Positions 43,850 through 53,772 of a DNA stretch of 64,000 bases are shown piece after piece; the stretch's first letter is position 1; each line of letters begins with the position of its first letter. Where the stretch lies: assembly GCF_900110915.1 (NCBI RefSeq), contig NZ_FOFG01000002.1:186001-250000 (forward strand). The letters are read 5' to 3'. Origin of the DNA: Faunimonas pinastri. Its GTDB lineage: Bacteria; Pseudomonadota; Alphaproteobacteria; Rhizobiales; Afifellaceae. Under the pieces are notes generated by a model. It was not told where the DNA came from. It worked only from the letters and a program-made list of their open reading frames with translations, and ran no database searches. The translations under genes and the position numbers were made by a program.

Positions 43850-46747
43850 ATGACTGATCCGCACAAGACGATCTCGGTTCGCGGCGCGCGCGAGCATAAT
43901 CTGAAGAATGTCGATGTCGACCTGCCGCGCGACAAGCTTATCGTGATGACGGGCCTCTCCGGCTCGGGCAAGTCGTCGCTCGCTTTCGACACGATCTACG
44001 CGGAAGGCCAGCGCCGCTACGTGGAGTCGCTCTCCGCCTATGCGCGCCAGTTCCTCGAGATGATGCAGAAGCCGGACGTCGACCAGATCGACGGCCTGTC
44101 CCCGGCGATCTCCATCGAGCAGAAGACGACGTCGAAGAACCCGCGCTCCACCGTCGGCACGGTCACGGAAATCTACGACTACATGCGCCTGCTCTTCGCG
44201 CGCGTGGGCGTTCCCTATTCCCCGGTGACGGGCCTGCCGATCGAGAGTCAGACCGTCAGCCAGATGGTCGACCGGGTGCTGGAACTGCCGGAAGGAACGC
44301 GCCTCTACCTGCTGGCGCCCGTCGTGCGGGGCCGCAAGGGCGAGTACCGCAAGGACCTCGCGGAGTTCATGAAGAAGGGCTTCCAGCGCGCCAGGATCGA
44401 CGGCGAATTCTACGAAATCTCCGAAGCGCCGACACTCGACAAGAAGCTGAAGCACGATATCGACCTCGTGATCGACCGCATCGTCGTGCGGCCGGATATC
44501 GGCTCGCGCCTGGCGGATTCGCTGGAAACGGCGCTCGGCATGGCCGACGGCATCGCCATCGCGGAGTTCGCCGACGCGCCGGCGGAGGGCGAGGAGCCGC
44601 GCCGCGTGGTCTTCTCCGAGAAGTTCGCCTGCCCGGTTTCCGGCTTCACCATCGCCGAGATCGAGCCGCGGCTCTTCTCCTTCAACAATCCCTTCGGCGC
44701 CTGCCCGGTCTGCGACGGTCTGGGCACGCAGCGCACCATCGACCCCGACCTCGTCGTGCCGGACACGGCGATGACGCTTCGCGACGGCGCCATCCTGCCC
44801 TGGTCCAAGTCGAGCTCGCCCTACTACCTGCAGACGCTGCAGGCGCTTGCCGATCATTACGACTTCAAGGTCACCGACAGCTGGAGCGAGCTTTCCAAGG
44901 AGGTCCACAAGGCCATCCTATACGGCACCGGCCGGGAAAAGATCGTCTTCACCTATGATGACGGGCTGCGCTCCTACCAGACCCACAAGACGTTCGAGGG
45001 CGTGATCCCGAACCTCGACCGGCGCTGGAAGGAAACGGATTCGGAGATGATCCGCGAGGAGATCGAGCGCTACTTCTCCGCCGCGCCCTGCCCCACGTGC
45101 AGCGGCTATCGGCTCAAGCCGGAAGCGCTGGCGGTGAAGATCGCCGCCATGCATATCGGCCAGATCACCGCCATGTCGATCCGCGAGGCGGAGAGCTGGT
45201 TTGAGGAACTGCCGGCGAAGCTCACGGAAAAGCAGACCGGTATCGCCTATCGCATCCTCAAGGAGATCCGCGAGCGCCTGCGCTTCCTGAACGACGTGGG
45301 CCTCGATTACCTCACCCTCTCCCGCTCCTCCGGCACGCTGTCCGGCGGCGAAAGCCAGCGTATCCGGCTGGCGTCGCAGATCGGGTCGGGTCTGACCGGC
45401 GTGCTCTATGTGCTGGACGAGCCGTCGATCGGCTTGCACCAGCGCGACAATGCGCGGCTTCTGGAAACGCTGAAGCACCTGCGCGATCTCGGCAACACCG
45501 TCATTGTCGTGGAGCATGACGAGGACGCGATCCTGCTCGCCGACTATGTCGTCGATGTCGGTCCCGGGGCGGGCGTGCATGGCGGCGAGATCATCGCGGA
45601 AGGTACGCCGGACGAGATCAAGGCCAACAAGCGCTCGCTGACCGGCCGCTACCTCACCGGCGACCTTGCCGTGGAGATCCCGGCGGAGCGGCGCCTTGTC
45701 CAGAAGGGTCGCGAACTCGCCGTCACCGGCGCGCGCGCCAACAATCTGAAGAATGTCAGCGCTTCGATCCCGCTCGGCACCTTCACCTGCGTCACGGGCG
45801 TTTCAGGTGGCGGCAAGTCCACGCTGCTGCTGGACACGATCTACAAGGCGGTCGCGAAGCGGCTGAACGGCGCGCGCGAGCATCCGGCCCCGCATGACAG
45901 CCTGACCGGGCTGGAGCACCTGGACAAGGTGATCGACATCGACCAGTCGCCGATCGGCCGCACCCCGCGCTCCAATCCCGCCACCTATACCGGCGCCTTC
46001 ACGCCGATCCGCGAATGGTTTGCCGGCCTGCCGGAGGCGAAGATTCGCGGCTATCAGCCCGGCCGCTTCTCCTTCAACGTCAAGGGCGGCCGTTGCGAGG
46101 CCTGCCAGGGCGACGGCGTCATCAAGATCGAGATGCACTTTCTGCCCGACGTCTATGTCACCTGCGACGTCTGCAAGGGCAAGCGCTACAATCGCGAAAC
46201 GCTGGAAGTGCAGTTCAAGGGCAAGTCGATCGCCGACGTGCTCGACATGACCGTAGACGAAGGCGCCGAGTTCTTCGCCGCCGTGCCGGCCGTGCGGGAC
46301 AAGATGGCGACGCTGGCGCGGGTCGGCCTCGGCTATATCAAGGTCGGCCAGCAGGCGACGACGCTGTCCGGCGGCGAGGCGCAGCGCGTCAAGCTCGCCA
46401 AGGAACTGTCGCGCCGTTCAACCGGGCGCACGCTCTATATCCTGGACGAGCCGACGACCGGCCTGCACTTCCACGATGTGGCGAAGCTCCTCGAAGTTCT
46501 TCACGAACTGGTGGACCAGGGCAACACGGTCGCGGTGATCGAGCACAATCTCGAAGTCATCAAGACCGCGGACTGGGTCATCGATATCGGCCCGGAGGGC
46601 GGCGACGGCGGCGGCGAGGTCGTGGCGGCGGGAACGCCCGAAGAGATCGTGAAGGTGAAGCGCTCGCATACGGGCACGTTCCTGGCCGAGTTGCTGACCC
46701 GGCGACCGCAGCAGCCCCAGACGCGTCACTCGCAGGCGGCCGAGTAG
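43850..46747 (+). CDS. uvrA: Excinuclease ABC subunit A
   Basis: A 965-residue ATPase that finds bulky DNA damage in nucleotide excision repair. It has two ABC modules: Walker [10 protein letters not shown] near residue 33 and GVSGGGKST near 650; signatures [11 protein letters not shown] near 500 and [11 protein letters not shown] near 840. Zinc fingers have CPTCSGYRL and a CEACQGDG...CDVCKGKR pair. Length and order are normal for the family. A LexA box upstream indicates SOS control. Confidence 0.98.
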   Translation: MTDPHKTISVRGAREHNLKNVDVDLPRDKLIVMTGLSGSGKSSLAFDTIYAEGQRRYVESLSAYARQFLEMMQKPDVDQIDGLSPAISIEQKTTSKNPRSTVGTVTEIYDYMRLLFARVGVPYSPVTGLPIESQTVSQMVDRVLELPEGTRLYLLAPVVRGRKGEYRKDLAEFMKKGFQRARIDGEFYEISEAPTLDKKLKHDIDLVIDRIVVRPDIGSRLADSLETALGMADGIAIAEFADAPAEGEEPRRVVFSEKFACPVSGFTIAEIEPRLFSFNNPFGACPVCDGLGTQRTIDPDLVVPDTAMTLRDGAILPWSKSSSPYYLQTLQALADHYDFKVTDSWSELSKEVHKAILYGTGREKIVFTYDDGLRSYQTHKTFEGVIPNLDRRWKETDSEMIREEIERYFSAAPCPTCSGYRLKPEALAVKIAAMHIGQITAMSIREAESWFEELPAKLTEKQTGIAYRILKEIRERLRFLNDVGLDYLTLSRSSGTLSGGESQRIRLASQIGSGLTGVLYVLDEPSIGLHQRDNARLLETLKHLRDLGNTVIVVEHDEDAILLADYVVDVGPGAGVHGGEIIAEGTPDEIKANKRSLTGRYLTGDLAVEIPAERRLVQKGRELAVTGARANNLKNVSASIPLGTFTCVTGVSGGGKSTLLLDTIYKAVAKRLNGAREHPAPHDSLTGLEHLDKVIDIDQSPIGRTPRSNPATYTGAFTPIREWFAGLPEAKIRGYQPGRFSFNVKGGRCEACQGDGVIKIEMHFLPDVYVTCDVCKGKRYNRETLEVQFKGKSIADVLDMTVDEGAEFFAAVPAVRDKMATLARVGLGYIKVGQQATTLSGGEAQRVKLAKELSRRSTGRTLYILDEPTTGLHFHDVAKLLEVLHELVDQGNTVAVIEHNLEVIKTADWVIDIGPEGGDGGGEVVAAGTPEEIVKVKRSHTGTFLAELLTRRPQQPQTRHSQAAE

Positions 46748-46932
46748 CGCCCGGAGCCGGCCCGAATCATCGGACCGGCCCGTTCGGGCCCGTTCAGGCC
46801 CGTTCAGGTAAGACTCGCTTAACCTGAAATGCGAGTCCCGAAGACCAGCCATGCATTCCGCTGCACTGCACAATACCTGCGGGCGAGAGTATATATCGCT
46901 CATCGAATTCAAGACAGCGCCGGAACACGACA

Positions 46933-47094
46933 ATGGCCCGCCCCATGAACAACGTCTACGAGAACTACCGCCGCTGGCGGCGTTACCGGACCACCGTCCG
47001 GGAGCTGGAGACCCTCACCCCCCGCGATCTGCAGGACCTGGGCATCCGCCGCAACGACATCCAGCGCCTGGCTCGCGAAGCTTCGCGTCTCTAA
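46933..47094 (+). CDS. DUF1127 small protein
   Basis: A 53-residue basic protein, MARPMNNVYENYRRWRRYR at the start and the DUF1127 core LETLTPRDLQDLGIRRNDI in the middle. Such short Arg-rich proteins are abundant in rhizobia and have been linked to phosphate and stress responses and to RNA binding. The start has no strong Shine-Dalgarno site (GGAACACGACA). A TATATATCG element lies about 40 bp upstream. It ends before a strong terminator, so it forms its own transcript. Confidence 0.85.
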   Translation: MARPMNNVYENYRRWRRYRTTVRELETLTPRDLQDLGIRRNDIQRLAREASRL

Positions 47095-47121
47095 GCTGCG
47101 GCTCCTCCACCCAGCTTACGC

Positions 47122-47160
47122 AAGGCCGGTGACGTTCAGCGTCGCCGGCCTTTCTGTTTC
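47122..47160 (+). terminator. Terminator after DUF1127 gene
   Basis: A 13-bp stem (AAGGCCGGTGACG / CGTCGCCGGCCTT, one G-T pair) with a 5-base loop and the T-rich tail TCTGTTTC. Confidence 0.88.
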
Positions 47161-47287
47161 CGGCGTCTCCCGCCGCTCGTGATCTCCCTGCCCGCCCCGC
47201 CGCGCCCCTGAAGGCTCTTCCGGGAACCGGCTCTGCAAGCGGCCGTTAACTCTCCACAAGAGACGGCGGGCAACCAGGAGATCAATC

Positions 47288-47851
47288 ATGGCAAACCTGA
47301 ACGGAAAGCGCATCGCGATCCTCGCGACGAACGGCTTCGAGCAGGCCGAGCTCGAGGTGCCGCAGACCAAGCTTAGGGAAGCCGGCGCGCAGGTCGATGT
47401 CGTCTCGCCGGAAAGCGGCGAGATCCGCGGCTGGGACGAGAAAGATTGGGGCAACAAGGTCAGGGTCGATCGCGCCCTCTCCGATGTCTCCGCCGGCGAT
47501 TACGACGCGCTGGTCCTGCCCGGCGGCCAGATCAATCCCGATATCCTCCGCGTCAACAAGGAAGCGCTGGCGCTGATCACCGCGTTCTTTGACCAGAAGA
47601 AGGTGATCGCCGCGATTTGCCACGCTCCGTGGCTGCTGATCCAAACCGGGCTCGTAAAGGGGCGCAATGTCACCGGCTACAAATCCATCCTGACGGATCT
47701 CCGCAATGCCGGTGGCATCGTTCATGACGAGGCGGTGATCACCGACGAAGGCATCATCACCAGCCGGAACCCCGGCGACCTCGACCAGTTCTGCGCCAAG
47801 ATCGTCGAGGAGATCAACGAAGGCCGGCATACGCAGCGCAAAGCCGCGTAA
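47288..47851 (+). CDS. DJ-1/PfpI family protein
   Basis: A 187-residue cytoplasmic protein of the PfpI (YhbO-like) subfamily. The nucleophile Cys lies in the elbow AAICHAPWLL near residue 111, next to the conserved His. A conserved Glu near the N-terminus is in ATNGFEQAELE. Members act as protein/nucleic-acid deglycases or glyoxalase-type stress enzymes; the protease label is historical. The start has AGGAG eight bases upstream. It is a single-gene unit between two terminators. Confidence 0.9.
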   Translation: MANLNGKRIAILATNGFEQAELEVPQTKLREAGAQVDVVSPESGEIRGWDEKDWGNKVRVDRALSDVSAGDYDALVLPGGQINPDILRVNKEALALITAFFDQKKVIAAICHAPWLLIQTGLVKGRNVTGYKSILTDLRNAGGIVHDEAVITDEGIITSRNPGDLDQFCAKIVEEINEGRHTQRKAA

Positions 47852-47878
47852 CGATTCGGCATTGAGAGTTCGAGACAG

Positions 47879-47905
47879 GGCGGCGCTTGCAGGCGTCGCC
47901 TTTTT
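47879..47905 (+). terminator. Terminator after pfpI-like gene
   Basis: An 8-bp stem GGCGGCGC / GCGTCGCC (one G-T pair), loop TTGCAG and the T-run TTTTT. Confidence 0.82.
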
Positions 47906-47959
47906 CTTTGCGCGATCGCGCGATGCCTCACCTTGCGGTCGGCCCGTCCTATCAGCCAT

Positions 47960-49393
47960 ATGTCCGGAATGAGCGCATCCTCCTCCATTCCGCCCGTCCA
48001 CGTCATCGGCGCCGGCCTTGCCGGCAGCGAGGCCTCCTGGCAACTCGTCCAGCAGGGCATCCCCGTGATCCTTCACGAGATGCGGCCGGCAACCAATACG
48101 GCCGCGCACCACACCGGCGACTTCGCAGAACTCGTCTGCTCGAACTCCTTCCGCTCCGACGATGCGGAGGGCAATGCCGTAGGGGTCCTTCACGCGGAGA
48201 TGCGGCGAGCGGGTTCGCTTATCATCGCGACGGCCGACCGTCATCAGGTGCCAGCCGGCAGCGCGCTGGCCGTGGACCGCGGCGGCTTTTCGCAGGCGGT
48301 GACGGACACGCTGCGCCAGCACCCGCTCGTTACCGTTGAGGAAGGCGAGGTCGTAGGCCTGCCGCCTGCGGAATGGGGCAGCACGATCATCGCGACTGGG
48401 CCGCTGACTTCGCCCGCTCTGGCCGGCGCCGTGCAGGACATTACCGGTGAGGAACGCCTCGCCTTCTTCGACGCCATCGCGCCGATCGTCTATCGCGAGT
48501 CGGTGGACATGGAGGTCGCCTGGTTCCAGTCGCGCTACGACAAGGTGGGACCGGGCGGCAACGGCAAGGACTACCTGAACTGCCCGATGAACCGGGAAGA
48601 GTATGAGGCTTTCGTTGCCGCCCTCCTCTCGGCCGAAACCCTCGACTTCCGCGAGTGGGAAAAGAACACCCCCTATTTCGACGGCTGTCTGCCCGTCGAG
48701 GTAATGGCATCGCGCGGCGTGGAAACCCTGCGCCACGGACCGATGAAGCCGATGGGCCTCACCAACGCGCACAAGCCGGAGGAAAAGGCCTATGCCGTCG
48801 TGCAGCTCCGGCAGGACAACGCGCTGGGGACGCTTTATAACCTCGTCGGCTTCCAGACAAAGATGAAGTACGGCGACCAGGTTCGCGTTCTCCGGACGAT
48901 CCCGGGGCTTCAGAACGCGGAGTTCGCCCGCCTCGGCGGCATGCACCGCAACACCTTCCTGAACTCGCCAGTGGTACTCGACGGCACTCTTCGACTGAAG
49001 GCGGCCCCGCATATCCGGTTCGCCGGCCAGATCACGGGCTGCGAAGGCTATGTGGAATCGGCGTCCGTCGGCCTGATGGCCGCACGCTTCGCCGCTGCCG
49101 AGTTGCGCGGCGAGGAGATCCGTCGGCCGCCCGCGACCAGCGCCCACGGCGCGTTGCTTGCCCACATCACCGGCGGGCATCTCGTGGAAGGCGGCAGCGG
49201 TCCCTCCTCGTTCCAGCCGATGAACGTGAATTTCGGGCTGTTCCCGCCGATCGACGAAGCGGTGAAGGGGCCTGACGGCAAGCGCCTGCGCGGGTCGGAG
49301 AAGGCGGTCGCACGCAAGAAGCTGATGGCGCACCGCGCGCTTGCCGACTTCGAGGGCTGGCTTCGTGACAGCCCCGAACAGCAGGCCGCCTGA
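47960..49393 (+). CDS. trmFO: tRNA (uracil-54-C5)-methyltransferase, folate-dependent
   Basis: A 477-residue FAD enzyme that methylates U54 in tRNA using methylenetetrahydrofolate. FAD motif [15 protein letters not shown] is at the N-terminus. The conserved Cys of [10 protein letters not shown] near residue 60 and the second catalytic Cys of [12 protein letters not shown] near residue 365 are present. FNLGLF-like [10 protein letters not shown] occurs at the C-terminus. Starts at 47960 or 47969 are both possible. No part is missing. Known mainly from Firmicutes and Alphaproteobacteria. Confidence 0.95.
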   Translation: MSGMSASSSIPPVHVIGAGLAGSEASWQLVQQGIPVILHEMRPATNTAAHHTGDFAELVCSNSFRSDDAEGNAVGVLHAEMRRAGSLIIATADRHQVPAGSALAVDRGGFSQAVTDTLRQHPLVTVEEGEVVGLPPAEWGSTIIATGPLTSPALAGAVQDITGEERLAFFDAIAPIVYRESVDMEVAWFQSRYDKVGPGGNGKDYLNCPMNREEYEAFVAALLSAETLDFREWEKNTPYFDGCLPVEVMASRGVETLRHGPMKPMGLTNAHKPEEKAYAVVQLRQDNALGTLYNLVGFQTKMKYGDQVRVLRTIPGLQNAEFARLGGMHRNTFLNSPVVLDGTLRLKAAPHIRFAGQITGCEGYVESASVGLMAARFAAAELRGEEIRRPPATSAHGALLAHITGGHLVEGGSGPSSFQPMNVNFGLFPPIDEAVKGPDGKRLRGSEKAVARKKLMAHRALADFEGWLRDSPEQQAA

Positions 49394-49402
49394 GGCGGCC
49401 TT

Positions 49403-50254
49403 TCAGAGCCTGCGGAACCCGTAGGCCGCAGCCGCCATCCGGCTGAGAATTCGTGCATCCGCTACCGAGACGGTCTCGCCGCCGATCCGTGGACCCAGGC
49501 GTTCCACGGCGGCGAGCAGCGGCTCCACCGCAACCAGCGGCAGGAATGCGGACCGCAGGCTCCTGGGCACGCCGGCCGCTCTCGCCTTTTCCAGATGCTC
49601 ACGCGCCAGCGCCACCGCGTCCTGGACAGACGCCTGCAGTGCCGGCGAGAACGGGACAGCCAGCACCTCCGCCGGCTCCATTCCGTGAGCCCGGAGAATC
49701 TCGGCCGGCAGCACCACCCGTCCCCTGGCGCGATGGTGGGCGAAACCGGCAAGTCTGCGCGCCAGCCCATAGGCCACCCCGGCATGGCCGGATGCATCGG
49801 CGATCTCGGGCCCCTTGGCGCCGAGGATCAACGAAGCGAGCTGGAACAGCGACGATTCCATCTCGCCCAGCTGCCCTTCCAGATCGGAGGGCGTGACCGG
49901 TGGGTCGGAATAAAGGTCGCCGGATCGTGCTTCGATCAGGGCGACGAACGCCGGGACGGGAAGCAGGTATTCGGCGATGGCCGGGCGCAGAGCCGTGATG
50001 ACTGGGGAGCTTTCCCCCGCTCCGGCATCTGGCTGCTCCAGGGCCTGCCGCCACCATTGCAGGCGAATTTCACCCAGCGTCGGATTGGTCACCCGGTCCG
50101 GGATGTCGGCGATCTCGACGGCGAAGGCGTAGAGCGCGGTCAGCGCTTCCCGCTTCTCCGCCGGAGCGAACAGAGTGGAGTAATAACGCGGCCTGTCGCC
50201 GTTCCGCACGAGCCCGACGTTGTAATCCGGAACCTGGATTGCGGGCTCGGCCAT
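49403..50254 (-). CDS. Squalene/phytoene synthase-family protein, NDUFAF6-like
   Basis: A 283-residue protein of the trans-isoprenyl diphosphate synthase fold. In true squalene or phytoene synthases two Asp-rich motifs bind the diphosphate. The first is reduced here to VEIADIPDRVTNPTLGEIRL and the second reads AYGLARRLAGF without the Asp cluster, so prenyl synthesis is doubtful. The sequence instead looks like the NDUFAF6 group, which in mitochondria helps assemble respiratory complex I. It follows a Mth938-domain gene and secF on the same strand, 9 bp after the upstream gene, so they are likely co-transcribed. Function in bacteria is unproved. Confidence 0.75.
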   Translation of the reverse strand: MAEPAIQVPDYNVGLVRNGDRPRYYSTLFAPAEKREALTALYAFAVEIADIPDRVTNPTLGEIRLQWWRQALEQPDAGAGESSPVITALRPAIAEYLLPVPAFVALIEARSGDLYSDPPVTPSDLEGQLGEMESSLFQLASLILGAKGPEIADASGHAGVAYGLARRLAGFAHHRARGRVVLPAEILRAHGMEPAEVLAVPFSPALQASVQDAVALAREHLEKARAAGVPRSLRSAFLPLVAVEPLLAAVERLGPRIGGETVSVADARILSRMAAAAYGFRRL

Positions 50255-50263
50255 CTCAGACCG

Positions 50264-50671
50264 TCAGCGCACGTTCTCGACGGCGATCAGAGCCGCCGCG
50301 ACGGCCCGCTGCTCCGCCAGAAGCACGTTGTAGGTGCGAACGGCAGCACCGGTGTTCATGATGTCCGGATGCAGGCCGGCGGCATCGAGCGCCGCTTCGA
50401 CCTCCCGAGTGAGCGGCACATGAGCCGCGCCCGTCCCGATCAACAGGATCTCGATATCGGCGGCTTCCTGGATCAACCGCCCCACCGAGAACCGGTCGAT
50501 GCCGGAGGCCGTCTCGGCACCCCACGACTCAATCCCGCTCGGGAGCAGAAGGATCGAGCCCCGATGCGACATGTCCGCGAAGCGGAAACCGCTGTTCCCG
50601 TAGGCGTCGATGGGAGCACGGCCCGGAAATCGGGCCGGCTGGATCGAAATGCCGCCGGGACGGTCGCTCAT
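50264..50671 (-). CDS. Mth938-domain protein, NDUFAF3-like
   Basis: A 135-residue protein of the Mth938/DUF498 family, whose mitochondrial member NDUFAF3 assists complex I assembly. It shows RFADMSHRGSILLLPSG, ILLIGTGAAHVPL near residue 75 and the C-terminal MNTGAAVRTYNVLLAEQR, all normal for the family. The start ATG overlaps the secF stop by 4 bp (ATGA), so it is translated directly after SecF. Linkage of this family to secDF is seen in many Alphaproteobacteria; a role in membrane insertion of respiratory subunits is inferred. Confidence 0.85.
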   Translation of the reverse strand: MSDRPGGISIQPARFPGRAPIDAYGNSGFRFADMSHRGSILLLPSGIESWGAETASGIDRFSVGRLIQEAADIEILLIGTGAAHVPLTREVEAALDAAGLHPDIMNTGAAVRTYNVLLAEQRAVAAALIAVENVR

Positions 50672-51624
50672 GCCGGGACGCCCGTCTTCGGCTTGGCGGA
50701 CGCCTGCTTGTCGGTAGCCGGCTTGTCCGGCTTCGGCCGCACGTGGAAGAAGATCAGCGTCGGCGAAGCGATGAAGATCGACGAGTAAGTGCCGATCAGA
50801 ACGCCGAAAATCATCGCTGCGGTGAATGACCGGATAACCTCGCCGCCGAAGAAGAACAGCGCGAGCAGCGCGATCAGAGTCGTGACCGAGGTCAGGATCG
50901 TGCGTGCCAGCGTCTGGTTGGTGGACTGGTCGATCACTTCGGAAATCGACAGTGACTTGTAGCGGCGCAGCACCTCGCGCACGCGGTCGAACACGACGAC
51001 CGTGTCGTTCAGCGAGTATCCGACGATCGTGAGGATTGCCGCGATACTGGTCAGGTTGAACTCGACCCGGGACACCGCGAAGAAGCCGATCGTCAGGATG
51101 ACGTCGTGCACCAGAGAGGCCACCGCGCCCAGCGCGAACTGCCATTCGAAGCGGATCCAGATATAGGCCATGATCCCGACGATGGTGAGCACGACCGACA
51201 TGGTGCCGGAATAAGCGAGTTCGCCGGAAACGCGCGGACCCACCACCTCGACCCGGCGGAACGTGTACTGATCCGCGCCCAGAACCGAGCGGATCTTCTG
51301 CACCGCCTGCTCCTGCGCGCCTTCCGCCCCGGACTGGGCGGAGACGCGGAGAAGCACGTCGTTCGGCGTGCCGAAGCCCTGCACCTCGACCGCGCCCAGC
51401 CCGAGCGAATCGACCTTGGAGCGAATGTCGGCGAGATCGGCGGTCGGCGCCTTGCTCTGCACCTCGATGACGGTGCCGCCCTTGAAGTCGATACCCTCGT
51501 TCAGACCCACCGTGAAAAGCAGGACCAATGAAGCGACCATCAGGACGAGCGAGACCGGCAACCCGATCTTCGCGAAGCGCATGAACGGGAAGCGCGTCCC
51601 GTCAGGAATGATTCTGAAAGGCAT
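50668..51624 (-). CDS. secF: Protein translocase subunit SecF
   Basis: A 318-residue inner-membrane subunit that, with SecD, uses the proton gradient to aid export after SecYEG. Six helices with the P1-type first loop: GLNEGIDFKGGTVIEV near residue 32. The helix 4-5 region GYSLNDTVVVFDRVRE near residue 190 is the RND-like signature. The C-terminus has a Lys/Pro-rich tail. secD ends 15 bp upstream, and the Mth938 gene overlaps its end. Confidence 0.96.
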   Translation of the reverse strand: MPFRIIPDGTRFPFMRFAKIGLPVSLVLMVASLVLLFTVGLNEGIDFKGGTVIEVQSKAPTADLADIRSKVDSLGLGAVEVQGFGTPNDVLLRVSAQSGAEGAQEQAVQKIRSVLGADQYTFRRVEVVGPRVSGELAYSGTMSVVLTIVGIMAYIWIRFEWQFALGAVASLVHDVILTIGFFAVSRVEFNLTSIAAILTIVGYSLNDTVVVFDRVREVLRRYKSLSISEVIDQSTNQTLARTILTSVTTLIALLALFFFGGEVIRSFTAAMIFGVLIGTYSSIFIASPTLIFFHVRPKPDKPATDKQASAKPKTGVPA

Positions 51625-51639
51625 TGTCTCAGACCCCGA

Positions 51640-53244
51640 TCAGATCGGCACGACCTTGGGTCGGCGCGAACGCACCCAGATCGAAACGATCAGACGGGTG
51701 ACGAGAATGGCAGTGAAGAGCGTGGTGAAGATGCCGACGGCGAGCGTCACGGCAAAACCACGGATGGGACCCGAACCGAGCGCGAAGAGCGCGAAGGCGG
51801 CGATCAGGGCCGTGATATGCGCGTCGATGATCGTCGCGAAGGCTCGGCTGAAACCGGCCTCGATCGCGGAGATCGCGGAGCGGCCGAGCTTCTGCTCTTC
51901 CCGCATGCGCTCGTAGATCAGCACGTTGGCGTCCACCGCCATGCCCATGGTCAGCACGATGCCCGCGATGCCCGGCAGCGTCAGCGTCGCCTGCAGCAGG
52001 ACGAGAATGCCCATGATCAGGATGACGTTCACCAGGAGCGCGATATCGGCGAAGACACCGAGAATGCCGTAGAGAGCCACCATGAAGATCGCCACGGCGA
52101 CGAGGCCGATGATACCGGCGATCTGGCCGGCGCGGATGGAATCCTGCCCCAGGCTCGGGCCGACGGTGCGTTCCTCGACCACGTCGAAGTTCGCGGGAAG
52201 CGCGCCGGCGCGAAGCAGGACCGCAAGGTTCTGCGCGCTTTCCACGGTGAAGTTGCCCTCGATCTGGCCGGAGCCGCCCACGATGGCGCCCCGGATGACC
52301 GGTGCGGTGATCACCTTGTTGTCGAGGATCACGGCGAAGCGCTTGCCGACATTCTCCTGCGTCAGACGGCCGAAGATGCTGGCACCACGGGAATTGAAGC
52401 GGAAGGAAACGATCGGCTGGTTGCTCTGCGAATCGAAGGTCGGCTGAGCGTCGACGAGATCGTCGCCGGAAAGCTCCACATGCGAGTTGATCAGAACCGG
52501 CTGCTCGTTCGCCTCGGCCGGTTGCGCGATCTCGCAGCCCGCGGGCGGACGCGATTGCAGCGCCTGCTGCAGCGAACCGTCGGCACATTCCAGATGGAAG
52601 GTCATCTTGGCGGTCTGGCCGAGCACTTCCTTGAGCCGCGCCGTATCCTGCAGGCCCGGCACCTCGATCATGATGCGATCGGAGCCTTCGCGCTGGATGC
52701 TCGGCTCCACGGTGCCGAGGGCGTTGATGCGGCGGCCGAGCACGCCAAGGCTCTGATCGACGGCGGAGCGAACGCGATGATCGATGCCGTCATCCGTCAG
52801 ATTGGCGGAAATCTGCCCGTTGTTCTGGCTGAGCGAGACCTCGGAAAGCGTGCCGCCGGACAGCATGCCTGACTGGATCGGCGCGGCGAGCGGCTTGAGC
52901 GCCGTCATCACCTTCTCCGCGTCAGCAGGGTCGCGCAGCGTGAACTGCACCGCCTGCCCGCGCGAGGAAAGGTTCTGATAGCCGATATGCTCGTCGCGGA
53001 GCTTCTGCCGGACGTCGTCGGTCAGCGTCTGCAGCCGGTCACGAATCAGGCTGGAGCGCTGCACCTGCAAGAGAAGATGGGCGCCGCCACGCAGGTCGAG
53101 GCCCAGAACCATCTGCTTCTTCGGCAGGAAGGACGGCCAGTTCGCGACCTGCTCCCGGGTAAAGGCGCTCGGGATGAGCACCACGATGCCGGCGAGAATG
53201 ACAAGGACGATAAGGGTGATCTTCCACCGGGCGAAGTAAAGCAT
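51640..53244 (-). CDS. secD: Protein translocase subunit SecD
   Basis: A 534-residue translocase subunit. One N-terminal helix is followed by a large periplasmic part with LGLDLRGGAHLLLQV near residue 49 and VEPSIQREGSDRIMIEVPG near 182. A five-helix membrane domain ends it, with GMAVDANVLIYERMREE near residue 436, the proton-path Asp motif. SecD works after SecA-driven translocation to pull the substrate out. yajC precedes it by 16 bp and secF follows by 15 bp. Confidence 0.97.
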   Translation of the reverse strand: MLYFARWKITLIVLVILAGIVVLIPSAFTREQVANWPSFLPKKQMVLGLDLRGGAHLLLQVQRSSLIRDRLQTLTDDVRQKLRDEHIGYQNLSSRGQAVQFTLRDPADAEKVMTALKPLAAPIQSGMLSGGTLSEVSLSQNNGQISANLTDDGIDHRVRSAVDQSLGVLGRRINALGTVEPSIQREGSDRIMIEVPGLQDTARLKEVLGQTAKMTFHLECADGSLQQALQSRPPAGCEIAQPAEANEQPVLINSHVELSGDDLVDAQPTFDSQSNQPIVSFRFNSRGASIFGRLTQENVGKRFAVILDNKVITAPVIRGAIVGGSGQIEGNFTVESAQNLAVLLRAGALPANFDVVEERTVGPSLGQDSIRAGQIAGIIGLVAVAIFMVALYGILGVFADIALLVNVILIMGILVLLQATLTLPGIAGIVLTMGMAVDANVLIYERMREEQKLGRSAISAIEAGFSRAFATIIDAHITALIAAFALFALGSGPIRGFAVTLAVGIFTTLFTAILVTRLIVSIWVRSRRPKVVPI

Positions 53245-53260
53245 CAGCGGTTCCGATCAA

Positions 53261-53605
53261 TCAGGCCGCATTGCCGGCGACCGGCTCCGCCTTGGTCCGC
53301 ACCTCGGTCACCGTGGAGCGCGCGACGCGGACGCGAACGTTCTCGGCGATCTGCACTTCCAGTTCGTTCTCGTCGATCACCTTGGTGACCTTGGCGATGA
53401 TGCCGCCGCCGGTGATCACCGTGTCGCCGCGCCGGATCGCCTTCAGCAGTTCGTCACGACGCTTCGCCTGCCCCCGCTGCGGACGCAGAATCAGGAAGTA
53501 CATGATGACGAAGATCAGGATGAACGGAAGGAACGAGACGATCATGTCGCTCGACCCGCCAAAGCCCCCGGTCGCGGTCTGGGCAAATGCAGTAGACACC
53601 CACAT
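53261..53605 (-). CDS. yajC: Preprotein translocase subunit YajC
   Basis: A 114-residue accessory subunit of the SecDF complex with one N-terminal helix (IVSFLPFILIFVIMYFLIL, about residues 22-40) and the family RPQRGQAKRRDELL segment next to it. The cytoplasmic domain reads GDTVITGGGIIAKVTKV and ends in an Ala-rich tail. First gene of the yajC-secD-secF-Mth938-squalene synthase-like run. Confidence 0.95.
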   Translation of the reverse strand: MWVSTAFAQTATGGFGGSSDMIVSFLPFILIFVIMYFLILRPQRGQAKRRDELLKAIRRGDTVITGGGIIAKVTKVIDENELEVQIAENVRVRVARSTVTEVRTKAEPVAGNAA

Positions 53606-53772
53606 TGAACGAGTTTGTCCTTTTGACGCAGCTCGACGCGGCTGCCTGAATTTCGGCGGACTATAGCCGCGAACCGCGCCATTGCAACCTTACGAAACCG
53701 CAACGGTCCGGCACTTCGCTTCCCCGGGCGAGCGGGCGCGTGTTATGCGCGGCGGTACAGAATGGAGCCGTC

